A DNA stretch of 64,000 nucleotides, taken from Subtercola vilae. GTDB taxonomy: Bacteria; Actinomycetota; Actinomycetes; Actinomycetales; Microbacteriaceae. Where the stretch lies: assembly GCF_004923255.1 (NCBI RefSeq), contig NZ_QYRT01000001.1, positions 1 to 64,000 of the forward strand, written 5' to 3'. The notes under the pieces were generated by a model, which was not told the origin of the DNA, searched no databases, and worked only from the letters and a program-made list of their open reading frames with translations. Of the stretch, positions 36,853 to 46,170 are shown piece after piece. The position numbers were made by a program, and so were the translations under genes. Every line of letters begins with the position of its first letter. The first letter of the stretch is position 1.

Positions 36853-37569
36853 ATGAACGAAGAGAACTTGGGCGACGACAGCCAGACCGTGGCTGCTTCA
36901 CCGGCCGTCACACCCGATGAGTCAGGACGGGTTCGTTATGACATTGACACCGTCGAGTCAGAGCCGGCAGCGGCCGCGACGATATTCGGCCCACATATAG
37001 CCAAAGCGCGCGCGTTCACGACCAACCTCGTCAGATTCGGTGACGAATACGGCCTTATCGGTCCGATGGAGCTACCGCGTCTATGGACGAGACACGTGTT
37101 GAATTGCGCTGTGGTCGCTCCCCTGCTGAAGCATGGTCGAGTGGGAGATATCGGCAGTGGCGCCGGCCTGCCTGGCCTGGTGCTCGCCATTGCTCGTCCA
37201 GATGTGGAGTTCGTTCTGATCGAACCAATGGAGCGGCGCGTGAAGTGGCTGAATGAACAGACATCCGAACTCGAGCTCGCGAACGTGACCGTAATCAGGG
37301 GTCGTGCCCAAGACGTTGGCTTCACGGGAGGACTCGACCAGATTACGGCTCGAGCTGTGAGTGCCTTCGGAAAACTGATTCCGATGTGTGCTCCGCTGGT
37401 GAAGCACGGCGGCGAGCTGGTTCTCATGAAGGGGAGCGGCGCCGAGGCCGAAATCGAGGCCGCTGCGAAACCGATTCGCAAGTTCAGGCTCACCAATGTC
37501 GAGGTGCTGGATCTCGGTGTGGGAGTGCTGGCCGAAAGCACTCGTGTCATCCGCGCAACCGTAGGTTAG
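36853..37569 (+). CDS. rsmG: 16S rRNA m7G527 methyltransferase RsmG
   Basis: 238 residues with an acidic 35-residue N-terminal extension. SAM motif G-D-I-G-S-G-A-G-L-P-G-L-V-L-A and E-P-M-E-R-R-V-K-W-L near 90-135. Methylates G527 of 16S rRNA. Starts its own unit after the repeats; a GTGGG lies 9-10 bases before the ATG. Loss of this enzyme is known to give low-level streptomycin resistance. Confidence 0.95.
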   Translation: MNEENLGDDSQTVAASPAVTPDESGRVRYDIDTVESEPAAAATIFGPHIAKARAFTTNLVRFGDEYGLIGPMELPRLWTRHVLNCAVVAPLLKHGRVGDIGSGAGLPGLVLAIARPDVEFVLIEPMERRVKWLNEQTSELELANVTVIRGRAQDVGFTGGLDQITARAVSAFGKLIPMCAPLVKHGGELVLMKGSGAEAEIEAAAKPIRKFRLTNVEVLDLGVGVLAESTRVIRATVG

Positions 37570-37623
37570 GTCTGAATTTCGCGATAGCCGATCGATGCGG
37601 GCGTCCAGAGGCACTGACCTCAT

Positions 37624-37639
37624 TGTTTCACGTGAAACT
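37624..37639. promoter_or_regulatory. parS: parS site 2
   Basis: TGTTTCACGTGAAACT: perfect 14-bp core, last base off consensus. In the 336-bp gap between rsmG and parA. Confidence 0.93.
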
Positions 37640-37766
37640 TCTCACCGACATGCCGCTCGGCTTCGATATTCGTAGCGCGGCAGGTACCTTAGAGATGGGC
37701 CGTTGTAGCGCATGAAACTAGGCTGTCTGACGCAACGGCTCTGACGTCGTTGGCCGAAATTGGGAG

Positions 37767-37782
37767 TGTTTCACGTGAAACA
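37767..37782. promoter_or_regulatory. parS: parS site 3, full consensus
   Basis: TGTTTCACGTGAAACA matches the 16-bp parS consensus exactly. 143 bases from site 2. Confidence 0.96.
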
Positions 37783-37821
37783 TACACAACAAGAGCTGTC
37801 TGAAGCTATCCGCCACAGTCG

Positions 37822-37868
37822 CATATTCAGCATATTCAGCACGCACAAATGGCATAAATCGCACAAAT
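37822..37868 (+). repeat. Short direct repeats upstream of parA
   Basis: CATATTCAG twice in tandem (37822-37830, 37831-37839), then GCACAAAT at 37843-37850 and 37861-37868, 18 bases apart. They cover the likely parA promoter region. Together with the two parS sites, they are all I see in the gap 37570-37905. Confidence 0.55.
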
Positions 37869-37905
37869 TGCAAGAGATCCCCCGAACACATCGCAGAGAG
37901 AACGA

Positions 37906-38817
37906 ATGACGAGCGAATCAGTCGGATACGACGCCTCAACGCCACTGGCGCGCGAGATAGCCGATCTCTCCCAGCGGCGCAGGGCAATTGCACTGGCAGA
38001 GTTCCCCTTACCAGCGAATACGCGTGTTTTTACTGTCGCAAATCAGAAGGGTGGGGTCGGTAAGACCACGACAACAGTGAATCTTGCGGCAGCCCTGGCC
38101 AAAACTGGGGCGAAAGTGCTGGTCGTTGATCTCGATCCGCAAGGCAATGCATCCACAGCTGTCGGGGTCGATCACCGAGCGGACACACCCAGTGTCTATG
38201 ACATCTTGATTCGCGACGCCGCGCTTGAAGATGTTGTTCAGAAGAGCCCCGAATTCGATGGACTCTACTGTGCACCCGCGACAATTCATCTTGCTGGAGC
38301 AGAAATCGAGCTGGTACCGCTCGTAGCCCGCGAGTTGAGGCTCCGTGAGAGCCTGAATGGCTATTTGGAACGCCAAGCTGAGGTCGGTGCGCCGTACAAC
38401 TACGTCTTCATCGACTGCCCCCCCTCGCTTGGGCTGCTCACGATAAACGCATTCGTCGCCGCCAGGGAAGTATTGATCCCGATCCAGTGCGAATACTATG
38501 CACTGGAAGGACTGAGCCAGCTGTTGTCGAACATCGCGCTGATCGAGCGGCATCTCAACCCCAAGTTGGGTGTCTCCACCATTCTTCTGACGATGTACGA
38601 CGGCCGCACTCGCCTGGCATCTCAGGTTGCAGACGATGTGCGCACACATTTTCCGAAAGAGACGCTTCGCGCTGTGATTCCGCGCTCGGTACGGATCTCT
38701 GAGGCGCCCAGCTATGGGCAGACCGTCATCAGTTATGACCCGCAGTCTCCCGGTTCGCTTTCGTACCTCGAGGCCGCATCAGAAATTGCACGCAGAGGAG
38801 AATTCATTCATGGCTAA
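37906..38817 (+). CDS. parA: Chromosome partition ATPase ParA (Soj)
   Basis: 303 residues. Deviant Walker A K48-G-G-V-G-K53-T54, with D-L-D-P-Q-G-N and F-I-D-C-P-P as later motifs. Dimerises on ATP and binds DNA non-specifically to move ParB-parS complexes. A 40-residue N-terminal extension is normal for actinobacterial ParA. Overlaps parB by eight bases. Confidence 0.96.
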   Translation: MTSESVGYDASTPLAREIADLSQRRRAIALAEFPLPANTRVFTVANQKGGVGKTTTTVNLAAALAKTGAKVLVVDLDPQGNASTAVGVDHRADTPSVYDILIRDAALEDVVQKSPEFDGLYCAPATIHLAGAEIELVPLVARELRLRESLNGYLERQAEVGAPYNYVFIDCPPSLGLLTINAFVAAREVLIPIQCEYYALEGLSQLLSNIALIERHLNPKLGVSTILLTMYDGRTRLASQVADDVRTHFPKETLRAVIPRSVRISEAPSYGQTVISYDPQSPGSLSYLEAASEIARRGEFIHG

Positions 38818-39787
38818 CCCGAAACGCACCGGCCTTGGCCGCGGTATTGGCGCGCTGATCCCGACAATTGAGGAGTCACGCTCAGGTAGCCCGGTCGACG
38901 TGTTCTTCGCCGACCGAGGCGAGGGGGAGAGTGAACTGGTCTCCGTTCCCGGCGCAAAGCTGGCGAGCCTTGACCCGCAGAAGATCGTTCCGAACGCAAA
39001 GCAGCCACGTATAGAGTTCGATGCGGATGACCTCGCCGAACTGGTGCAGTCTATTCGCGAGGTGGGGGTACTGCAGCCCATCGTGGTGCGGGAACTGCCG
39101 CTCGAGACGGGCGCAATCCAGCAGTACGAGTTGGTAATGGGTGAACGCCGGTTACGCGCGAGCAAAGAGCTCGGTCTGGCAACGATTCCTGCCGTCATCA
39201 AAGATACCGCCGACGAGAATATGCTGCGCGATGCTCTTCTGGAGAACCTGCATCGTTCGCAGCTGAACCCGTTGGAAGAGGCTTCTGCGTACCAACAGCT
39301 GCTGGAGGACTTCAGTATCACGCAGGAGCAGCTCGCGACCCGCATCGGGCGTTCCCGCCCGCAGATCACCAACACAATCAGGCTACTGAAGCTTCCGACG
39401 GCTGTGCAGAAGCGCGTTGCCGCCGGAGTACTGAGCGCCGGTCATGCACGTGCAATTCTTTCGGTCGTCGATCCTGAAGAAATGGCCCTTCTCGCTGACA
39501 AGATTGTGAATGAAGACTTGTCTGTGCGAGCAGCTGAGGCCGTGGCTTCGCGGGCGCCTCGGGCCAAGCGGGTACGACCCACGGCGGGGCGCAGAAATGA
39601 TCATCTCGACGAAATCGCTGAGCGTCTCGGCGACCGGTTGAACACTCGCGTAAAAGTGAGCCTCGGCAGCAGCCGCGGCCAGATCGTCATCGACTTCGCC
39701 ACGATTCAAGACCTGAATCGCATTCTCACCGAGATGGGTGACCCGGGTTTTGGTCAGCAGGCGCAGCAACGCCCTCGGTTCGAGTAG
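38810..39787 (+). CDS. parB: Chromosome partition protein ParB (Spo0J), CTPase clamp
   Basis: 325 residues. Start L-G-R-G-I-G-A-L-I-P is the ParA-stimulating end. CTP-binding motifs G-E-R-R-L-R-A and E-N-L-H-R-S-Q-L-N-P, then the HTH T-Q-E-Q-L-A-T-R-I-G-R-S-R-P-Q-I-T-N that reads parS, and a C-terminal dimer domain. AGAGGAG precedes the ATG. Three parS sites lie within 2.3 kb upstream. Confidence 0.96.
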   Translation: MANPKRTGLGRGIGALIPTIEESRSGSPVDVFFADRGEGESELVSVPGAKLASLDPQKIVPNAKQPRIEFDADDLAELVQSIREVGVLQPIVVRELPLETGAIQQYELVMGERRLRASKELGLATIPAVIKDTADENMLRDALLENLHRSQLNPLEEASAYQQLLEDFSITQEQLATRIGRSRPQITNTIRLLKLPTAVQKRVAAGVLSAGHARAILSVVDPEEMALLADKIVNEDLSVRAAEAVASRAPRAKRVRPTAGRRNDHLDEIAERLGDRLNTRVKVSLGSSRGQIVIDFATIQDLNRILTEMGDPGFGQQAQQRPRFE

Positions 39788-39803
39788 ACCGTTCGGTCTC
39801 GCT

Positions 39804-40778
39804 CTAAGAAGCGCTGCGGGCGAGGTCGCTGATGGCGACCTCGCCGAGTGCTTCATAGACGGTGCCGAGGTTCAGCCCAGCAGCGACGATGGCCTGCGGC
39901 ACAAGCGAGGTTTCGGTGAGGCCGGGCAGCACGTTGGCCTCGAGAAACCAGGGTGTGCCTGTCTCATCAATGATGAGGTCGATGCGCGAGATGTGGCGAA
40001 GGCCAAGGGTTTGGTGGATGCCCAGGGCCGCCTCGGTGGCGCGCAACGCCACCTCGTCGTCGAGCCGCGCCGGCGTGTAGAACTGCGTCTCGCCCGCGTT
40101 GTATCTGGCCTCGAAAGAGTAAACCCCTGATCGGGGCACGATTTCGACTGCTGGAAGGGCAAATGGCCCGTCGCCGGTGTCGAGCACGCCGACGGAGACC
40201 TCGACGCCGACGACCTTGCGTTCGATGAGAGCCGTCTCGCCATAGGTGTACGCATCGACGACCGCGCGCGGCAGGTCGCCTTCGATTTCAACGACCGTGA
40301 CACCTTGCGCTGAACCGCCCATGGCCGGCTTCACCACGACGGGCGTGCCGAGATATTTGAGCACTCCGTCGAGTACCTGCGAGGCCCCGAGTTCACGGAA
40401 CGTCTCGCGCGGCAGCGTGATGGAGTCGGGTGTTTTGAAGCCGGCACGGGAGACAAGCACCTTGGCGGTTGGCTTGTGCCAGGCGAGCTGGGCCGCAGCC
40501 GTCTCAGAGCCCACGTAGGCAATACCTTGGGCACCCAGCAGCGCACGTAGCGAGCCGTCTTCGCCACTGGCACCGTGCAGGGCTGGCCAGACGATGTCGG
40601 GCGTGGTATCGGCGAGGTAACTGAGCAGTGACGCATCGGGCTCTCGAACGATGACGGTGTGCCCGCGCTTCAGGAGGCTGTCGGCGACCCGGCGACCCGA
40701 TCGGAGCGACACATCTCGCTCGTGGGAGATGCCGCCGGCGAGAACGACGACGGTGCGGTGAGGCGAAACTTCAGTCAT
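39804..40778 (-). CDS. ddl: D-alanine-D-alanine ligase family protein
   Basis: 324 residues, ATP-grasp fold. V-L-A-G-G-I-S-H-E-R-D-V-S-L at the N-terminus, V-V-V-K-P-A-M-G-G-S-A-Q-G-V for nucleotide, and L-E-A-N-V-L-P-G-L-T near the end. Typical Ddl has N-T-x-P-G there; valine replaces the threonine. It could be a second Ddl with altered substrate use. Starts two bases after the aminotransferase stop. Convergent with parB. Confidence 0.88.
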   Translation of the reverse strand: MTEVSPHRTVVVLAGGISHERDVSLRSGRRVADSLLKRGHTVIVREPDASLLSYLADTTPDIVWPALHGASGEDGSLRALLGAQGIAYVGSETAAAQLAWHKPTAKVLVSRAGFKTPDSITLPRETFRELGASQVLDGVLKYLGTPVVVKPAMGGSAQGVTVVEIEGDLPRAVVDAYTYGETALIERKVVGVEVSVGVLDTGDGPFALPAVEIVPRSGVYSFEARYNAGETQFYTPARLDDEVALRATEAALGIHQTLGLRHISRIDLIIDETGTPWFLEANVLPGLTETSLVPQAIVAAGLNLGTVYEALGEVAISDLARSAS

Positions 40779-40780
40779 GA

Positions 40781-42103
40781 TCAGCCTAGGTTCGGTGGCG
40801 GGGCGGTGAAACTGCGTTCGGGGCGCATGGTCTGCAGCGGCCCGGTGGCGTTGAAGGTCTCGAGCAGATCGATCTCACCGTTGATGACCGTGGTGAGGCG
40901 CCGGATGCCCAGCCTGATCTGTTCGGGAGTGGGGTAGCAGAACGACAGACGTATTTTGTTGCGCCCACCACCGTCGGCGTAGAACGCCGTGCCAGGCGTA
41001 TAGGCCACGAGTTCTTTCACCGCTCTCGGCAGCATCTGCTTCGAGTCGAGGTAGTCGGGCAGGGTGACCCAGACATAGAAGCCGCCGTTGGGGTTTGTCC
41101 ATGAAAGGTCGGGAAGGTGTTCAGAGAGAGCCGCGATCATGGTGTTCTTGCGCTCTTCGTACACCCCACGGAACGTATTGATCTGCTTCTTCCAGTCGGC
41201 GGTCTCGAGATACTCGGAGATGACCAGCTGGCTGAACGCGCTGGGGCACAGAATTGCAGATTCTGCGGCCAGAACGAGTTTTTCACGAATGGCGTGCGGT
41301 GCTATCGCCCATCCGATGCGAAAACCGGGGGCTAGGGTCTTCGAGAACGAACCGAGATAGATGACGCCCTCGTCTTCGGTGCTGCGGAGGGGCGCCGGCG
41401 GCGGGCCATCGAAGTAGAGCAGACCGTAAGGGTTGTCTTCAAGTACCAGAATGCCCTCTGACCGGCAGATGTGAAGAATTTCTTCGCGCCGGGGTGCGGA
41501 AAGGGTGACGCCAGCCGGGTTGTGGAAATTGGGAATCGTGTAGAGGAACTTGATGGTCTTGCCGTCACGGCGCACTCGGGCGATGGCGTCTCGCAGGGCA
41601 TCCGGAATCAACCCATCGTCATCCATGAGCACGTGTTCGACATCAGCCTGGTACGAGCGGAAGACCCCGATGGCGCCCACGTAGCTGGGTGCCTCGGCGA
41701 GGATCACATCGCCCGGGTTGATGAAGAGCTTGGTGACCAGGTCGAGTGCCTGCTGCGAGCCGGTGGTGACGATGACGTCGTCGACACTGCCGCTGATGCC
41801 CTCGAGAGCCATCACTTCGAGGATGTGTTCACGCAGCTTCGGCACGCCCTGGCCCGAACCGTACTGCAGGGCAATGGGGCCCTGCTCGACCATCACACGG
41901 TTCATGGCGTCGACCACGAGATCTTGGGGCAGAGCAGAGACGTAGGGCATTCCCCCGGCAAGGGAGACGACTTCGGGCCGCGAGGCCACGGCGAACAGGG
42001 CTCGAACCTCAGACACAGACAGGCCGGCGGCCCTGTCGGCGTAGGTGTTGTACCAGGGGTCGAGGTTTGTTCCTGTTGACGGTGGAGTCGGTTGGCTGCT
42101 CAC
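40781..42103 (-). CDS. PLP-dependent aminotransferase (2-aminoadipate/LysN-like)
   Basis: 440 residues, fold type I. N-P-G-D-V-I-L-A-E-A-P-S-Y, D-N-P-Y-G-L-L-Y-F for cofactor contact, and the lysine of G-S-F-S-K-T-L-A-P-G-F-R-I-G-W as Schiff base. It resembles the MocR-like aminotransferases without the DNA-binding domain. The start is the GTG at 42103 with GGAA upstream; a GTG six bases earlier is too near. Forms a two-gene unit with ddl; amino donor and acceptor are unknown. Confidence 0.88.
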   Translation of the reverse strand: MSSQPTPPSTGTNLDPWYNTYADRAAGLSVSEVRALFAVASRPEVVSLAGGMPYVSALPQDLVVDAMNRVMVEQGPIALQYGSGQGVPKLREHILEVMALEGISGSVDDVIVTTGSQQALDLVTKLFINPGDVILAEAPSYVGAIGVFRSYQADVEHVLMDDDGLIPDALRDAIARVRRDGKTIKFLYTIPNFHNPAGVTLSAPRREEILHICRSEGILVLEDNPYGLLYFDGPPPAPLRSTEDEGVIYLGSFSKTLAPGFRIGWAIAPHAIREKLVLAAESAILCPSAFSQLVISEYLETADWKKQINTFRGVYEERKNTMIAALSEHLPDLSWTNPNGGFYVWVTLPDYLDSKQMLPRAVKELVAYTPGTAFYADGGGRNKIRLSFCYPTPEQIRLGIRRLTTVINGEIDLLETFNATGPLQTMRPERSFTAPPPNLG

Positions 42104-42141
42104 GTGCACTTCCAGAAGAGAGGCGAAATTCTATGGTATCG

Positions 42142-42180
42142 AAAAGCAAAAGGGCCCGAAGCCAGAAGTGGCTCGGACCC
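42142..42180 (-). terminator. Rho-independent terminator of trxA
   Basis: On the minus strand GGGTCCGAGCCA pairs with TGGCTTCGGGCCC, followed by TTTTGCTTTT. Ends the trxB-trxA transcript before the aminotransferase unit. Confidence 0.8.
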
Positions 42181-42233
42181 AGGTGCCGGAGGCTGTGAGC
42201 GAGAAGTGCCCGTCACAGCCCGCGAGAAGCGGT

Positions 42234-42560
42234 TCAGCTGAGGTAGTCGGCCAGGTCGTGCTCGAGGGCGGCCTTCGGCTTGGCGCCGATGATGGTCTTG
42301 ACGACCTCGCCGCCGCGGTAGACCTTCATGGCCGGAATCGAGGTGATCTGGTACTTCGCGGCGATCTGCGGGTTGTCGTCGACGTTCAGCTTGACGATCT
42401 TGATCTTGTCGGAGTGCTCGGCCGCGATCTGGTCGAGGATGGGTGACACGGCGCGGCACGGGCCACACCACTCGGCCCAGAAGTCGACGAGGATCGTCTC
42501 GTCGGAGTTCAGAACGTCAGCTTCGAAGCTGGCATCGGTTACGGCTGATGCAGTTGACAT
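42234..42560 (-). CDS. trxA: Thioredoxin
   Basis: 108 residues with the redox site W31-C32-G-P-C35-R and cis-Pro strand I-P-A-M-K-V-Y. Full length, cytosolic. Reduced by TrxB from the gene upstream; 94 bases separate them. AAAGAGAG precedes the ATG. Confidence 0.97.
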   Translation of the reverse strand: MSTASAVTDASFEADVLNSDETILVDFWAEWCGPCRAVSPILDQIAAEHSDKIKIVKLNVDDNPQIAAKYQITSIPAMKVYRGGEVVKTIIGAKPKAALEHDLADYLS

Positions 42561-42654
42561 GATGGCTCTCTTTCAAATCTCAGGTTAAGCGGGGAACGAT
42601 GGTGATCTCAGGCAGAGCGGGGTGCGCCGCCTGAAGGGGGAGGGGCGGGCCGCC

Positions 42655-43614
42655 TCAGGAGGCGCTGACGAGCTCAGCTGCCAGCCGAGCCTGTTCTAAA
42701 CCCGCGAGGTAGTGCTCGGCGTCGAGGGCGGCAACCGTTCCGGAGGCAGCCGCGGTGGCGGCCTGGCGGTACGTGTCGTCGATGACGTCACCGGCAGCGA
42801 ACACGCCGGCGATGTTGGTCTTCGACGAGCGACCAGCGACGGCGATGGTGCCCGCCGAGGTGAGCTCGAGCTGGCCGTGCACGAGATGCGTGCGGGGGTC
42901 GTTGCCGATGGCCACAAAAAGCCCTTGTACGGGCAGCGTGCTCAGCTCGCCGGTGACGGTGTCTTCGAGCCGCAGCCCTTCGACCGAGTTCTCACCGTCG
43001 ATGCCGACGACGGCCGCGTTCCACACGAAGTCGATCTTCTCGTTGCCGAACGCGCGCTCCTGCATGATCTTGGATGCCCGCAGCGTGTCTTTGCGGTGGA
43101 TGACGGTGACCTTGTCGGCGAACCGGGTGAGAAAAGTCGCCTCTTCCATTGCGGAGTCGCCGCCGCCGATGACCGCGATGTTCTTCTTCTTGAAGAAGAA
43201 CCCGTCACAGGTGGCACACCACGACACCCCGCGCCCGGAGAGACGCTCTTCGTCGTCGATGCCGAGCTTGCGGTACGCCGAACCGGTGGAGAAGATCACG
43301 GCCTGCGCTTCGAAGTCGCCGCTGTACCCGGTGGTCACCTTCTTGATGTCACCGGAGAAGTCGACACTCGTCACGTCGTCGAGCAGAACCTCGGTGCCGA
43401 ACTTCTCGGCCTGCTCCTGCAGGCGGGTCATCAGGTCGGGGCCCTGGATGCCCTCGGGAAAACCGGGGAAGTTCTCGACCTCGGTCGTCTTCATGAGCTC
43501 GCCACCCGCCTCGACGCTCGACGCGATGAGCAGGGGCTGAAGGCCGGCACGAGCCGCGTAGATGGCCGCCGTGAAACCGGCAGGGCCAGACCCGATAATG
43601 ATGATTTGTCTCAT
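42655..43614 (-). CDS. trxB: Thioredoxin-disulfide reductase
   Basis: 319 residues from the ATG at 43614, with AAGGAG at eight bases; residues before it from 43647 are not family-like. FAD motif G-S-G-P-A-G (8-13), redox C133-A-T-C136, NADPH motif G-G-G-D-S-A, and G-V-F-A-A-G-D-V near the end. Supplies electrons to TrxA and probably peroxiredoxins. Confidence 0.97.
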   Translation of the reverse strand: MRQIIIIGSGPAGFTAAIYAARAGLQPLLIASSVEAGGELMKTTEVENFPGFPEGIQGPDLMTRLQEQAEKFGTEVLLDDVTSVDFSGDIKKVTTGYSGDFEAQAVIFSTGSAYRKLGIDDEERLSGRGVSWCATCDGFFFKKKNIAVIGGGDSAMEEATFLTRFADKVTVIHRKDTLRASKIMQERAFGNEKIDFVWNAAVVGIDGENSVEGLRLEDTVTGELSTLPVQGLFVAIGNDPRTHLVHGQLELTSAGTIAVAGRSSKTNIAGVFAAGDVIDDTYRQAATAAASGTVAALDAEHYLAGLEQARLAAELVSAS

Positions 43615-43726
43615 CGACAAGCTCCTTGTAGGCGGCACACTCTGCACCGATTGTGGTTACTGAACACCTCAACACATCCTACGTGGCGGGTATTCCGTGG
43701 GCGAGGCGGCCGGGCAAGATGTAAGC

Positions 43727-44530
43727 ATGAGCGAAGCTTTCAACCCTGTCGACAACACGCGCATAGCGTTCACCGAGGTTGGTGACGGTGTTCCGCTCGT
43801 GCTGGTGCACGGTTCGGCCCTGTCGCGGGCCATCTGGCGGGGCTTCGGTTACGTGAAGGCGTTGCGAGACGAGTACCGGTTGATTCTGGTCGACCTGCGT
43901 GGTCACGGCCTGAGCGACAAGCCGCATCGGCAGGCCGACTATCGAATGCAGCTGGTACTGGATGACCTGCTGGCCGTGTTCGATACCGCGGGCGTCGACC
44001 GGGCGCACTTCATGGGGTACTCGTTCGGGGCCAGGGCCGGCTTCTCGCTCGCCGCGAGTCACCCCGAGCGCCTGTTGTCGTTCGTTTCGGCGGGCGGAAC
44101 CTACCGAACGCCAGCCGGCAGTGTGGCAGCCCTGTTCTTCGACGATTACGACGCCGCGCTGGGATCGGGCGGCATGCGCGCCTTCGTCGACGGTTGGGAG
44201 AAGAGTGCCGGCATCACCCTCGACCCCGCCACGACCGCGGCTTTCCTGGCGAACGACGGCGAAGCCATCCGCGCCTACTTTCGGCAGGTCGAGGCCGAGC
44301 CGGGGCTCGACGACGAGCGCATCCGGGCCATTTCGACCCCCACACTGCTGCTGGCGGGCACGGATGATCGGCAGCGCTACCTCGACTCAGAGCACGCGGC
44401 GGCCATCATGCCGAATGCGCGCTTCGTGGCGTTGCCGGGCCGCGGTCACGGCGACACCCTCCGGCCGTCGACCGGAGTCATCGAGCCTGTGCGCGAGTTT
44501 CTGGCGAGCGTCGACCGCGCGTCAGCGTGA
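43727..44530 (+). CDS. Alpha/beta hydrolase
   Basis: 267 residues. Oxyanion H-G-S-A, nucleophile S99 in G-Y-S-F-G-A, acid in L-L-L-A-G-T-D, and H241 in G-R-G-H-G-D-T. Soluble, no signal. Divergent from trxB. Substrate unknown; could be an esterase or lactonase. Confidence 0.85.
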   Translation: MSEAFNPVDNTRIAFTEVGDGVPLVLVHGSALSRAIWRGFGYVKALRDEYRLILVDLRGHGLSDKPHRQADYRMQLVLDDLLAVFDTAGVDRAHFMGYSFGARAGFSLAASHPERLLSFVSAGGTYRTPAGSVAALFFDDYDAALGSGGMRAFVDGWEKSAGITLDPATTAAFLANDGEAIRAYFRQVEAEPGLDDERIRAISTPTLLLAGTDDRQRYLDSEHAAAIMPNARFVALPGRGHGDTLRPSTGVIEPVREFLASVDRASA

Positions 44531-44553
44531 GCATTGGCACAGCGTTGTCAGGG

Positions 44554-46170
44554 TCAGCGTGAACGCCTCAACCGGCCGACGATCGGCACGAGCGCGTCGC
44601 TGAGCTCCGACGAACGCAGCAGCCGTAGCGTGCCCGCGTAGACCGCTGCCATCACCACCCCGACCACCGCCATCGTCACGATCGACTGAAAACGCCCTGA
44701 CAGCGCAAAACTGCCGTCGTCGATACCACCGAAGAGAGCGAACACCACGATGCCGACGGCCGTCGCGGGTAGCGCGGCCAGGGCATCCTTCGCGAAACTG
44801 ACGAGGGTGCGGCGGGCGTGCCCACCGAGTATTCTCCGCAGCAGGATGCCCACCAGCACGGCCTGCAGAATGCCGGCGAACGACAGCATCAGTGCAACCC
44901 CGACGCCCACCTGGTCTTTCGGTACGAACGCCAGCACCAGCAGGCTGCCGATGGTGAAGATCACCGCTTGGAAGATGGTGGTGAGAAACGGCGTTCGTGT
45001 GTCGCCGAGGGCGAAGAAGGCACGCTGCAGCACGAACAGAATACTGAAGGCAGGCAAGCCCACGAGGAAGGCCAGCAGAACGTCACCGATGCCCGCCGAG
45101 CCGCCGGCTGTGTCTGACATGACGCGGCCGAACGGGTAGGCCACGACCATGAGCACGACACCGGCGAGCACCATGATCACGGTAATCTGGCGGATCGACG
45201 CGGCGATGTCGCGGCGCACCCTGTCGAACTGACCCGCCGCGGCACTCTCGCTCATGCGGGTGAAGTACGCGGTGGCGATCGACACCGCCACCACCGAGTG
45301 CGGCAGCATGAAGACAAGCCAGGCATTTCCGAGGGCTGCCACCGAGGGGCTGTCGACACCTGACGCTGTCGACACCACGCGGGTCTCGACGATTCCGGCC
45401 GCGGTGGTGACGAGAATCATGCCGAACGACCAGCCGGCGATCCTGCCGGTGGCCGCGAGCCCGACGCCGCGCCAGCGGAAGTCGGGGCGATAGCGTAGGC
45501 CCACACGGCGCCAGAACGCGAAGAGCACGAGGCCCTGCACGGCGATGCCGAGGGTTGCGGTACCCGCCAGCACGGCGATCGCCGAGGGGCTCCACCACGA
45601 GACCTGCCTGAGCGAGTCGGGGTCGGAGCCGAAGATCGCGATGAAGACGATGAGGCCGCCGAGCGCGACGAAGTTGTTCAGGATGGGGGCGAGCGTGAAC
45701 GGCCCGAACGAATTGCGTGCGTTCAGCACCTCGCCCAGAATCGTGTAGACGCCGTAGAAGAAGATCTGCGGCAGGCACCAGTAGGCGAACGCCGTCGCCA
45801 ACCCCGCCTTCTCTGGGCCGAACGAGGAGGTGAGGCCCACGAGCTGGGGCGCGAACAGGGTGGCCACCGCGGCCGCGAGGGCCAGCACGAGTAGCGCGAT
45901 GGTGACGAGTTTGTTGATGTACGCTGTTCCGCCGTCGCTGTGCCGGGCGCTGCGAACGATCTGGGGCACGAGTACCGCGCTGAGGGCGCCTCCGGCGACG
46001 ATCACATAGATCGTGTTCGGCAGCTGGTTTCCTACGGCGAACGCGTCTGCGCTGGCAAAGGTGCCGATGGCCTGGATGAGAACGACGGCCTTGAGAAAGC
46101 CGAGGATGCGCGACGCGATGGTGCCGCCGGCCAGAAGCGCGCTCGAGCGGCCGATGCTGCGCTCAGTCAT
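44554..46170 (-). CDS. murJ: Lipid II flippase MurJ
   Basis: 538 residues, 14 hydrophobic segments of the MOP/MviN family. A-S-R-I-L-G-F-L-K and N-A-R-N-S-F-G-P-F are family stretches. No pseudokinase tail, unlike mycobacterial MviN. ATG at 46170 overlaps the DUF6049 stop by eight bases. Convergent with the hydrolase. Confidence 0.93.
   Translation of the reverse strand: MTERSIGRSSALLAGGTIASRILGFLKAVVLIQAIGTFASADAFAVGNQLPNTIYVIVAGGALSAVLVPQIVRSARHSDGGTAYINKLVTIALLVLALAAAVATLFAPQLVGLTSSFGPEKAGLATAFAYWCLPQIFFYGVYTILGEVLNARNSFGPFTLAPILNNFVALGGLIVFIAIFGSDPDSLRQVSWWSPSAIAVLAGTATLGIAVQGLVLFAFWRRVGLRYRPDFRWRGVGLAATGRIAGWSFGMILVTTAAGIVETRVVSTASGVDSPSVAALGNAWLVFMLPHSVVAVSIATAYFTRMSESAAAGQFDRVRRDIAASIRQITVIMVLAGVVLMVVAYPFGRVMSDTAGGSAGIGDVLLAFLVGLPAFSILFVLQRAFFALGDTRTPFLTTIFQAVIFTIGSLLVLAFVPKDQVGVGVALMLSFAGILQAVLVGILLRRILGGHARRTLVSFAKDALAALPATAVGIVVFALFGGIDDGSFALSGRFQSIVTMAVVGVVMAAVYAGTLRLLRSSELSDALVPIVGRLRRSR

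Noticed and set aside
40781-40800. TAGGCT as a leaderless -10 for ddl
   Set aside because: It ends only five bases from the ATG and is part of the aminotransferase stop region; ddl is more likely cotranscribed.
42712-43785. 357-codon frame antisense to trxB
   Set aside because: trxB is complete on the opposite strand; this frame spans its promoter.
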